A stretch of 64,000 nucleotides of DNA from Apostichopus japonicus (Eukaryota > Echinodermata > Holothuroidea > Aspidochirotida > Stichopodidae). Positions 10,568 through 22,336 of the stretch are shown in pieces. Within the stretch, counting starts at the first letter, position 1; each line of letters opens with the position of its first letter. The position numbers and the translations under genes were made by a program. Location: positions 42,087,631-42,151,630 of the forward strand of contig NC_092568.1 of the NCBI RefSeq assembly GCF_037975245.1, written 5' to 3'. The notes beneath the pieces were generated by a model that worked only from the letters and a program-made list of their open reading frames with translations, did not search any database and was not told the DNA's origin.

Positions 10568-10781
10568 AGGAATAATAAAGGCAGGAATCAAAGACAATTT
10601 ATATTATTCAGTAACCTCAAAACTATCTAATATGCAATTTTTAAAGTGAACCACTTTCTGTTGGACTGAATACACTCGCTTTTAAAATTGGCTCCTAAGG
10701 CTTAACTTAAAAATTGAATTAGATAGTTTTGAGGTTACTAAACAATATAAATTGTCTTTGATCCCTGCCTTCGTTAATTCT
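10568..10781. mobile_element. Palindromic MITE in the 3' end of the RING gene
   Basis: Two long arms (about 10568-10650 and 10700-10781) are near-perfect inverted copies; GACAATTTATATT and GTAACCTCAAAACTATCTAA are found in both. The left flank is TTAA (10564-10567) and the right flank CTAA (10782-10785), consistent with a mutated TTAA target duplication. Total 214 bp, non-coding. Transcribed through, it would fold into one hairpin. Confidence 0.75.
10574..10579 (+). terminator. Candidate poly(A) signal of the RING gene
   Basis: AATAAA lies 55 bp after the stop codon, just inside the left arm of the palindromic MITE. Position and sequence fit a cleavage/polyadenylation signal. If used, the 3' end of this gene is defined by a transposon. 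Confidence 0.45.
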
Positions 10782-10785
10782 CTAA

Positions 10786-13154
10786 AGAACTGATGAGAGC
10801 ATAAGCTTTAACATGTCATCCATATCGCTGGCATACCATCAGGGTATGTCAAAGCACCAAAACAACCTGCTTATTAGTACCTCAGTTTGAATGGACATTC
10901 ATTGTTAATTAGAAATGTACATTACAAGGGTTATTGCAGAGAGTATATAGCATAAATATTGTACAAAGATTAGGCTTATTTTTTACAGATTTGTAAATTT
11001 TCATGGTATTAGTAGACCCCTTAGAGAATGAACACAGATTTGGTGATTAACTAATACCACTTGGAAAATTTATTGTCAACATTTGGTAGGCAGTTGCCTT
11101 GTAGGATGTAGTATTGTGAAATTTTGGTTCTTTCAAATATTTGCAGCAACTTATGTTGGCAGAAGTCATATAACTGTTATATGATTACTCTACTTTCAGG
11201 GTGAAAAATATAGTTATCGAAAATGATGTCTTGACATTTACAATCACAGATTTAGGAAGTACTGCAATTTGTGAAGTATTTTCATAGCCGTTGGGGCATA
11301 TAATCTCCAACATATTCAAACACATTGAATTCAGGATAATCTCGACAGTGTCAAGTTTTAGGATTGTTGCACTTCTCAGAGTATGATGACCTACTACAAT
11401 TGCTTCACACTAAGAAATTATACCTATTCCTAAATTATTCCTAAAGAAGTACACCCTTAAAGTATTACATTATTAATAGCTTAATCTTGACTGCAGATCT
11501 TCTGCTCTGCTCTCTCTATTACTAATTATGTATTTCATTGATTGGCTAACTTAGCAAACAGAAGTACATCTCAATAGGTTTCAAAACTTGCTAATTTTGT
11601 CCCAGTCTTTCCCTAGCATCAAATCTTAATAATCTGAAATAGAAGAAATTCAATAAAGCCGAGAGAAGTTTTGATTTTAAGTATCTACAATTTAATGACA
11701 GATTATAAATTATATAGAGGAGCATATTGACAAAGACTGGAAAGAAGAACTCTATTATTCCACAGAACAAAGAGAAGTTTTTTTGTCTTCTCAGAACACA
11801 CATCAGGGAGCTGCATGGTACCAGCCACTCATAGTCATATGGAATATTGCTTTCATGATTAATTCATTAGGAAGAAATATAAACTGAGAGGGAACTATCA
11901 ATTAAGATTTCTCACACAGTAATCTTAATCGTCTTAACTTGGTCTGTAAGTTTTGCCTCCAAACAGTAGTTCACCTACTTGCATCCCATGATATGTGCCA
12001 AGGTCAAAACATATATAGACTTCAAAAAAAAAATGAAAATGTTATTGAATGGACAACAACAAAAATTTACAAAATAAAATTTTGAATTTAATTTAGAATT
12101 TCAAATTAAATTTTGACTTTGACATTAAAATTTTCATGACGTTTTGTTCCTTTTTTTTTTGAGGGTGGGTATAGGGAATGTGAAGGGAAAGGTTGGTCTA
12201 TAAAGGTTTCTGTTTCACTGTGCATTGTGTATTATATGTCGTATGTTTTCTTATTATTATACAGTTTGTATCATTGTAAATATATTGTAAACAACAAAAT
12301 GACACCTTGTATATTTCCATTTATTTTATTCTTTGTTTTAGATAGAGCTTCATTATACTTTCTAAACACGACCAAACCGTTCCCAAACTCTGCAACGGCA
12401 CCATTGTGTAGTAAATAATCACAGAATTATGATGAACTATTTTACCCAATCTTTTTGCCCATTCAAAGGGAATGAAAAGTTCAGACAAAACATCTCATTT
12501 CACGCTTTTTATTATCTAAAACATTACTTGGTTGCATGTCAGGCAGGTTTCATCCCTTCTCAGTTCATACCTGTACATTAGGTTGTATGCCTGGCTACTT
12601 TATTTTTTATGAAATAACTTTGCCATGCAGCATTAAATAATGACTGTCTCAGAAATTATATCTTGTATTTCAAGAGATCATTTTACTAAAATGGTACAAG
12701 AATTTTGTTTGCACAATCTCTGTGAATGAGCAATCATTTTGGCCAAATGGTACATTGTCATCTACAAAACAGATTGTTTAGATCATCGTGCTTTCAGAGA
12801 AGCTTCCCCCATCCCTCCCCCTTCTTAAATTCCACACAAAATGAGTAGTTTAATGGCACAACTTTTCATGTACACATATTTAAGACCTAATATATATATC
12901 TGTACCTAAGAACGTGTCATATCACTTCTACATTTCCTGTCTTGAGGACCCCAGACCATGCTACACTTCAATAACCACGTAGCATTGTGCATGGGAAAGA
13001 TACACAACTTTCCAGATTGGTGATATTTTGTGAATGCATCTGATTACAACAGAGTGAATGACATGATCATAGCAATTCAGCTGAAAATATTTTTGTTTTT
13101 ATTAGACATTTTGCACAGAGCAAAACAATATTTCTATAAACAAATTGCATCTCC
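10786..13154. other. AT-rich intergenic stretch, no gene recognised
   Basis: I see no exon with domain support on either strand. Poly-A and poly-T runs at 12028-12036 and 12151-12160 flank an AATTTAA-rich self-complementary stretch (12050-12145). Short open frames here look random. Confidence 0.35.
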
Positions 13155-13155
13155 T

Positions 13156-16100
13156 CAGTATGTGGCATGCACATACCAAATATGACCAGCATGTGGCATG
13201 CACATACCAAATATGACCAGCATGTGGCATGCACATGCCAAATATGACCAGCATGTGGCATGCACATGCCAAATATGACCAGCATGTGGCATGCACAAAC
13301 CAAATATGACCAGCATGTGGCATGCACATACCAAATATGACCAGCATGTGGCATGCACATACCAAAATGACCAGCATGTGGCATGCACATACCAAATATG
13401 ACCAGCATGTGGCATGCACAAACCAAATATGACCAGCATGTGGCATGCACATACCAAATATGACCAGCATGTGGCATGCACATACCAAATATGACCAGCA
13501 TGTGGCATGCACATACCAAATATGACCAGCATGTGGCATGCACATACCAAATATGACCAGTATCTGGCATGCACATACCAAATATGACCAGCATGTGGCA
13601 TGCACATACCAAATATGACCAGCATGTGGCATGCACATACCAAAATGACCAGCATGTGGCATGCACATACCAAATATGACCAGCATGTGGCATGCACATG
13701 CCAAATATGACCAGCATGTGGCATGCACATACCAAATATGACCAGCATGTGGCATGCACATGCCAAATATGACCAGCATGTGGCATGCACATGCCAAATA
13801 TGACCAGCATGTGGCATGCACATACCAAATATGACCAGCATGTGGCATGCACATGCCAAATATGACCAGCATGTGGCATGCACATACCAAATATGACCAG
13901 CATGTGGCATGCACATGCCAAATATGACCAGCATGTGGCATGCACAAACCAAATATGACCAGCATGTGGCATGCACATACCAAATATGACCAGCATGTGG
14001 CATGCACATGCCAAATATGACGAGCATGTGGCATGCACATACCAAATATGACCAGCATGTGGCATGCACATACCAAATATGACCAGTATCTGGCATGCAC
14101 ATACCAAATATGACCAGCATGTGGCATGCACATACCAAATATGACCAGCATGTGGCATGCACATACCAATATGACCAGCATGTGGCATGCACATGCCAAA
14201 TATGACCAGCATGTGGCATGCACATGCCAAATATGACCAGCATGTGGCATGCACATACCAAATATGACCAGTATGTGGCATGCACATACCAAATATGACC
14301 AGCATGTGGCATGCACATACCAAATATGACCAGCATGTGGCATGCACATGCCAAATATGACCAGCATGTGGCATGCACATGCCAAATATGACCAGTATGT
14401 GGCATGCACATACCAAATATGACCAGTATATGGCATGCACATACCAAATATGACCAGTATGTGGCATGCACATACCAAATATGACCAGCATGTGGCATGC
14501 ACATACCAAAATGACCAGCATGTGGCATGCACATACCAAATATGACCAGCATGTGGCATGCACATGCCAAATATGACCAGCATGTGGCATGCACATACCA
14601 AATATGACCAGCATGTGGCATGCACATGCCAAATATGACCAGCATGTGGCATGCACATGCCAAATATGACCAGCATGTGGCATGCACATGCCAAATATGA
14701 CCAGCATGTGGCATGCACATGCCAAATATGACCAGCATGTGGCATGCACATACCAAATATGACCAGCATGTGGCATGCACATGCCAAATATGACCAGCAT
14801 GTGGCATGCACAAACCAAATATGACCAGCATGTGGCATGCACATACCAAATATGACCAGCATGTGGCATGCACATGCCAAATATGACGAGCATGTGGCAT
14901 GCACATACCAAATATGACCAGCATGTGGCATGCACATACCAAATATGACCAGTATCTGGCATGCACATACCAAATATGACCAGCATGTGGCATGCACATA
15001 CCAAATATGACCAGCATGTGGCATGCACATACCAATATGACCAGCATGTGGCATGCACATGCCAAATATGACCAGCATGTGGCATGCACATGCCAAATAT
15101 GACCAGCATGTGGCATGCACATACCAAATATGACCAGTATGTGGCATGCACATACCAAATATGACCAGCATGTGGCATGCACATACCAAATATGACCAGC
15201 ATGTGGCATGCACATGCCAAATATGACCAGCATGTGGCATGCACATACCAAATATGACCAGTATATGGCATGCACATACCAAATATGACCAGTATGTGGC
15301 ATGCACATACCAAATATGACCATAAAGTGTTATGCACATACCAAATATAACCAGTATATGGCATGCACATACCAAATATGACCAGCATATGGCATGCACA
15401 TACCAAATATGACCAGCATGTGGCATGCACATACCAAAATGACCAGCATGTGGCATGCACATACCAAATAACGTGGCATGCACATGCCAAATATGACCAG
15501 CATGTGGCATGCACATGCCAAATATGACCAGCATGTGGCATGCACATACCAAATATGACCAGCATGTGGCATGCACATACCAAATATGACCAGCATGTGG
15601 CATGCACATACCAAATATGACCAGCATGTGGCATGCACATACCAAATATGACCAGCATGTGGCATGCACATACCAAATATGACCAGTATATGGCATGCAC
15701 ATACCAAATATGACCATAAAGTGTCATGCACATACCAAATATAACCAGTGTGTGGCATGTACATACCACACATGACCAGTGTGTGGCATGCACATAACAA
15801 ATATGACCAGTGTGTGGCATGCACATACCAAATATGAACACTATGTGGCATGCAAATACCAAATATGACCAGCATGTGGCATGCACATACCAAATATGAC
15901 CAGCATGTGGCATGCACATACCAAATATGACCAGTATATGGCATGCACATACCAAATATGACCAGTATGTGGCATGCACATACCAAATATGACCATAAAA
16001 AGTCATGCACATACCAAATATAACCAGTGTGTGGCATGTACATACCACACATGACCAGTGTGTGGCATGCACATAACAAATATGACCAGTGTGTGGCATG

Positions 16101-16490
16101 CGCATACCAAATATGACCACTATGTGGCATGCACATACCAAATATAACCAGTGTGTGGCATGCACATACCACACATGACCAGTGTATGGCATGCACATAC
16201 CAAATATGACCAGTGTGTGGCATGCACATACCAAATATGACCAGTATGTGGCATGCACATACCAAATATGACCAGTGTGTGGCATGCACATACCAAATAT
16301 GACCAGTGTATGGCATGCACATACCAAATATGACCAGTGTGTGGCATGCACATACCAGATATGACCAGTGTGGCATGCACATACCAAATATGATCAGTTT
16401 GTGGCATGCACATACCAGATATGACCAATGTGTGGCATGCACATACCAAATATGACCAGTGTGTGGCATGCACATACCAAATATGACCAC
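13156..16490. repeat. 31-bp minisatellite, about 108 units
   Basis: The unit contains CAGCATGTGGCATGCACATA then CCAAATATGAC (31 bp). Units vary mainly at CATACC/CATGCC/AAACC, CAGCATG/CAGTATG/CAGTGTG, and by 1-2 bp deletions (for example ACCAAAATGACC). Older, more diverged units lie at the right end (15700-16490). The core of the array is homogenised, with higher-order duplications: GACGAGC at 14018 and 14886, CAGTATCTGG at 14083 and 14951, and ACCAATATG at 14164 and 15032 are all 868 bp (28 units) apart. Because 31 is not a multiple of three and the minus strand of the unit lacks stops in every frame, all three minus frames stay open for 700-1100 codons. This is not evidence of a protein. Confidence 0.95.
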
Positions 16491-19400
16491 TGATCTCAAC
16501 TATTCATTTAAACCAAGAAAGTAAGCTTATTGTACTTCGCATGGGGCATTTCGCTTATCAAGTATGAGATTAGTCTCATAGTCTGGTTACCATTCTTGAG
16601 ATATCATGTTTACAAGGATTGTGCATTTTGACCCCTACTGACACTTCTACTTAAACACATGGCATCCACTTATCAGCTACAGTATGAAGCATGTCCTTCT
16701 TGAGATGTTTACAATAAGCTTTGTTACCTAATATACACCACAGCATAGGCACTCCATAAAGATGGTTTAGACACTGAAGTCACCATTTGAATAAACAGCC
16801 CAAGGCCTCTGGAAGGGACGGGGGTGGGGTTGTCAAGGAGATAAGCGCAGAGGGAGGTGTCATTGCATGTTACTTTACAGAGCTGAGCCAGTAGTTCCAG
16901 AATATTGACGTCAGTTTTCCTCAGTTGTGCTTATCCTGCAGTAGTTCATCAATGCATTACAAATATGTAAACAACAACAAATAAAGGAAAAACCATATTT
17001 ACTGATATATATTTATATATATTTCTTGATTCATTGACGTAATTAAATCTCTTGTCAGTACTTTTTTTTTTACTCTAGACTACCTAAACATGATGTCCAT
17101 TCTCAAATGAACAACAACAAGGTTGATAACTTGCAGCAATTTGGAGTCAACTTGGGAAGAACACATGAAGCAAAAAACAAACATGAAAAAGCATTGAGAT
17201 CCAACATTTGGTAACAAAATTCTGTCTTTTTACATCACATTTTTGAGCTTATCCAAAGGATGTTCATACAGGAAGTGAAAACATAAGGGTAAACACATAA
17301 ACACTACATTCACATAGACTAAGCATTTAGCTGAGGTTGTTAAGGAATTTGAGAATCCATGGAAGTTGTTGGCATTGTTAGTAAGATATCAATTATACAG
17401 TTGTATTTTAAGTCATCCATTACCTTGTTATATGTGTTTACTTTCAATGTTAAACCTGCTCATCATTTACTCAGTACAAAGCCAATTATATTAACTTGTG
17501 TTTAAATGAGTCATAACTCGCGTTCTTTATCTTTCAAGAGTGAAGGGACTCCATCAACTCAGTCAACTCTTCCACACAGAGATAATACAGTGATTGTAAG
17601 TTAGTTGACTCACTGGTAGTGACTCAGCTTGACCTTAAAAAGAAGTGACTTATTACAACTCTGGTTTCAACCACTTAATTGTGGCAAGTTAAATGATTGA
17701 TGTGATGATATCAGGTATTTCTGAAGCTCATGGATTCAAAATGAAACCAACACACTCACAAACTAATTCTACATTTTCTGGCAAGTTACAATTAAAGGCA
17801 GGAATCACATGAGGAGGCTGAAGCCCTTTAATGGCAGAAAAAAAAACATCCCAACTCCACAGCTTACACAAAGAGTCCTGCATTTTGCCTATATTGGATA
17901 AAGGCCTAGTTTGCTATTAGGTAATTAAAAATTAACTGACAATTTATCAAAGTAAACTTTGGTCCACAAGACCTACTAGACTACATGCAAAGAAATTAAA
18001 AACAGAAAACTTGAAAAGAGTACAAAGGGTTTAATAAGAAGTTGAAATGTCACATCAAATATGGATCATGATTAAATCAAAGGGAGTAGTAACAGAGACT
18101 GGAAGATACATTGGAGTAGGAGTTCAGAACTACTGCTCAATGATTACCTTTAACCAGGAACACAACAAAGTAATAAGGAAGAAGTAAATTAACGACCACA
18201 AAAAAGATTTTAGCAGAGACAATATAAAGAGAGTCATAAAAGTAAACTGTTTTCTGTCTTCTATAGATGTTGGTAGAGAATCCTAAATGGTATGACTGTT
18301 ACCAATGCTGCTATAGATGTTGGTAGAGAATCCTAAATTGTATGGCTGGATAGCATGTATTTTACTAAAGTTTTGTTTGGTAAAATTAAGATGCAGGTTT
18401 TGTTTATATCCAAGCCAGACAGATAAGACAAAGGTCAGTTTAGTACCACATAGCAAATAAAGTTTGACATACATACATACACGCAAACATACATACATAC
18501 AACAGCCATTAAAGTGAATACCTTAAACATCTTTGGCTATACCTGTCATAGAGTACTGTGGTAGTAGTTATAACACACATGATAGTACTTCATAGATACC
18601 ACATGCAAAATATATCTTTATTTTAAGCTAACTTAAGACTTGTCAGACATAAAATTTATCACTGAATATTCATCTAAGATAAAATCTGTTATTTTTACTT
18701 CTTTGTAACGCATTCTCTTTCACCATGCTTTAAATAATTTGATTTAGAAACACACACGAATCACTTCATTTGATACACTAAGATACTTAAAAAATGATTT
18801 AAAACAATTTTCTAAAGTTGAGTCATAAATTTGCCTGACTTGCATCATAACTTCTTCTGGCAAGTTTGTTTGTTCAACAACAAAAAAACAAAAAAACTGG
18901 TAAGATCTCAATCAATATAAAATTCTAAAACATATCTAAGTTTTCAAAGAGCTATATTCATTTTGGAATGTGTGGTTACACATAAGCTCATCTGCTTAAT
19001 TAAGTTGTCTCTACTAGAAGTAAATTAATTATTCATTGTACAGTGCTACCACATAGTTTACATAAACATAATTATATTTCTAACAAAAACCAAAATTAAG
19101 AAAATGCATCATTTCCCGAGAAGCCATCAAGCGTTTTGTGTTCTATCAGTAATAAAAGGACGCAACAAATTGCCTTGCAAACAGACTGGGGGTTTGTATC
19201 AAACTTGAATGTAACTTTCGCAAGCTACAACCAATGTGAATTGTGTGAAGAAGTATAGAACAGAAAGTTTAATAACTTAAAACAGAGTTTCAAACCACTG
19301 AATGTGAGCAAAATAACTGAGCCAAGAATCACTAGCATTTATACTAGTATAATAACAGTATTAGTGATGGAAGCCTTAGCAACCAAAGTATTAATAAAAC

Positions 19401-19724
19401 AGACAAATATGTTAGAAGATCAACAAATAAGGGATTGATTAATCACAAGGACAAACAATGGGGCTTCTACTACAGAATCTGTACAGATGTGATGAACAGC
19501 CACAACATTATTGATTTAATCACAAGGGTACAATGAAAACATGTCACGACTGCAGATTAATATTGAAACCAGTTGTAAATTAAATAATTCAAATGTTCAC
19601 AGCAAGCAAGTGTTTGAGGTTAGAAGGTTGGTCCATCTCCAGGGAATGATGAATCAGCAAAAGACAAGACCACTTCAGTAAATCCAGAAAGAAAGACCAC
19701 ACTCATAGAATGGTTTGTCGTCAC
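16491..19724. other. AT-rich intergenic stretch with small repeats only
   Basis: A single copy of the TTGAGATATCATGTTTACAAG motif seen in the 38-kb array occurs near 16594. A 50-bp tandem duplication (CTATAGATGTTGGTAGAGAA) is at 18261-18350. TTAA followed by AGGCAGGAATCAC at 17793-17809 resembles one end of the palindromic MITE at 10568. No gene recognised. Confidence 0.4.
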
Positions 19725-20035
19725 CAACCATAAGTGAGAAAGGAGTTAACCATCAAAACAAAGGCAGACAATAACATTAAGTCTATACAACCAAACAAAA
19801 CCATAAGTGTGAAGGGAGTTAACCATCAAAACATAGGCAGACAATAACATTAAGTCTATACAATGAATGGTTCATCACCAGACAAAACCATAAGTGTGAA
19901 AGGAGTTAACCATCAAAACAAAGGCAGACATTAACATTAAGTCTATACAATGAATGGTTCATCACCAGACAAAACCATAAGTGAGAAAGGAGTTAACCAT
20001 CAAAACAATGGCAGACAATAACATTAAGTCTATAC
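19725..20035. repeat. Tandem repeat, ~85-90 bp unit, four copies
   Basis: The unit contains CATAAGTGTGAAAGGAGTTA, ACCATCAAAACAAAGGCAG and ACATTAAGTCTATACAATG. Four imperfect copies. Non-coding, in the 3' flank of BPNT1. Confidence 0.8.
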
Positions 20036-22000
20036 ATCCTACACTATTTACCTACTAATCCAAGAATTCTTATTGTTGCTTCACAAAAATAAACTTAATC
20101 TCTTTTGCATACAAATTTCTTACTTTTTTTTTATCATAGCACCCTATATCTGCCTTCTCTAAAGACAGCAAATAACATCTTATTCTTCACATCATTAGAA
20201 TTTTATAATTTTCTCTCCTTATGTATTAACTTTTTTATTTCTGCTGGTCATACATTGAATCAAGCATCATTTTAACAGCTTCGAGTTGCTGATAAGCAAA
20301 CTGCCTCATCATACCAAATGCTCCATCCAATAATTCATATCTTGTCCAAGCTTTTAACCAATAATTGATATCAAATTCACCCATACATCTCTTTTTTTGT
20401 CCTTTTTAATGTCAATTTAATTACACAACTTTAGACTTTAAACTAAAGTTTGCAGTACAGCAAAACTGTGTGTCTCATTTGAGGACACATTTAAAAACCA
20501 GCAAAAAGAGGTAATTGGTATAAGAAGACCCAGGACAACCCAAGATTAAATTCTAGAATAGAGGGATTTCTGTCATATCTCAACATAAATCCAGAAATGA
20601 TGCACTACAAACCAATTGGTTTTCATCCTTGGAACACCATTATCAAATCGCCACAACAATGTCAAACCTATGTATTTCAACCATGGCTTATTCTTCCTCT
20701 TATTGTCTCAAAGACAAATACCCAATCACATTTTCAATTGCTGCTTGAAATCTAAATTTACACTATTTTCCAATTGGAAATGTGTCAGCTGGAGACAAAT
20801 GCCTCCCCCTCCCTTCATCCCCCCTTCATGGCTCTAGTTTATCTTCTTCAACTGAAAGATTTATTTCTATACCTTTGATTCTTCCTAATGTGCAAAATGG
20901 AGCTTGAAAAAAGTAATCAGTGTTAACATGCTAGCAAAATGACAAGTTGACCTTTCTTCTTTCTAACCTGACCATTTTACATAAACCAATATAACCTAAC
21001 TGGCTGATTAATATTCACTATAACCACAATACAATTTCTGTATATCTCTAGTTATTTACTCCTAATCACCACAAAATTCTTTGTTTCTAAGCTTTTTGCT
21101 ACAAATCCCAGCAGGTGTTCAGATATGGCTGTAACTTCTATGTCTGTGAAGTATTACTTTGTTAGCTCAAAGAAGTTAAACATCTTGTCTGGACCATTAC
21201 AATCTGCTCACTCCTTAGTCCACAAAAAAAATTCTCTTTTGAGGCTGTTTTGCGACTCACATCCACAATATAGCCATGATAGTATAATACATTTATGCAT
21301 TATGCAATATGATACTGAAAGGTAGCAGCTAGGCATGGTTTACTATCTGTGGATGTGATAACTAAATGTGTGTGGTAACTGTGATAACAATATCAATATG
21401 GGTAATGGTTGATGGTAACTCTATACAATGCAACTTTCAAATGTCCTTATAAATAGCAACTCCAATTATATGAACATGTCTTTTCATACAAAGATTTCAA
21501 TCATTATGAACATAAGAAGGGTGATCACAATATGTTTGTTTTATATTTCATCAATTTCTAATTGTAGATCTTTTGTTTCTAGTTTTCTTAGAGTCCAAGC
21601 TTCTGTATCATGAGACTGCTTATTGCAGCAACTTGAAAGTCCTACTGATCAAATACTGACACAATGTTGTAACTTAACAGGAATCTAGTCTTGAAAAAGA
21701 AGAAGCAAAAGAGAGAGTTTAAAAAAAAGATAGGAACATATTTCCACTTTTGTGTAACCTCAATTCAACAACCAAAATAAATGAATGTGAGAGTGTAAAA
21801 ATAAACCTGTATATTTCACAGTGCATTGAAATGTTAATTGGAAAAAACCAGTACTTTTAGCCAAACCAGACTTCCAAAATGTTATTCCAAAATGATGACA
21901 GTCCCCCAAAACTAAATTATCTAGTAGTCTATCACTGAAGAATGCAATCTTCAATCTTTCCACCAAATACCCAAACTTTGCAACAACATTCTCAACTTGT
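20036..22000. other. Intergenic, 3' flank of BPNT1
   Basis: AT-rich. Short open frames on both strands show no domain or splice-site support. If BPNT1 has a long 3' untranslated region it would extend into this stretch, which cannot be decided from sequence alone. Confidence 0.3.
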
Positions 22001-22006
22001 TTTATT
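22001..22006 (-). terminator. Candidate BPNT1 poly(A) signal
   Basis: TTTATT on the plus strand reads AATAAA on the gene strand, about 180 bp past the stop codon. It is the nearest perfect hexamer downstream of the stop that I can find; usage is inferred. Confidence 0.35.
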
Positions 22007-22184
22007 TAAACCCTTTTTTTTTTGCATCAATTTCTTCCAAAATCGTCAAGGAATATTCCTTGAAAATTAAGCCACCTTTTTCACATTTGCCTCAGTCATA
22101 TGCTAAGGAAAAGAAGCATTTAACAGATCATTCTTCCTTCCTCTCCATGTAAATTTTGGTTTATACTCCTCTATGTGCTGAACA

Positions 22185-22336
22185 TCACGCTGCGGGCAGC
22201 TGGTCTTTGATAGACTGTGGTACCCGTGATACGTAGAACTCATGGTTCCTGGCAGCAGCTATTACTCCACCCATGTTGCGGTGTTTAACCTCCTTATGGT
22301 ACTCATACAGGTTCCCATGGACGTCTGTCAGTTTAC
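22185..22336 (-). CDS. BPNT1: BPNT1 exon 7 (terminal)
   Basis: Two leading bases complete a Gly; then 49 codons and TGA at 22185-22187. Contains KLTDVHGN and [12 protein letters not shown], the conserved C-terminal end of the family. The acceptor is TTTTTTTACTCAG. Confidence 0.95.

Noticed and set aside
13156-16490. CRISPR-like direct repeats
   Set aside because: Units are contiguous with no unique spacers, and the window is animal nuclear DNA.
13067-16499. Minus-strand open frames of 1106, 871, 722 and 389 codons (Cys/His/Trp-rich)
   Set aside because: They are one 31-bp minisatellite read in three frames. All frames are equally open and units differ by frame-shifting 1-2 bp indels, which selection on a protein would not tolerate.
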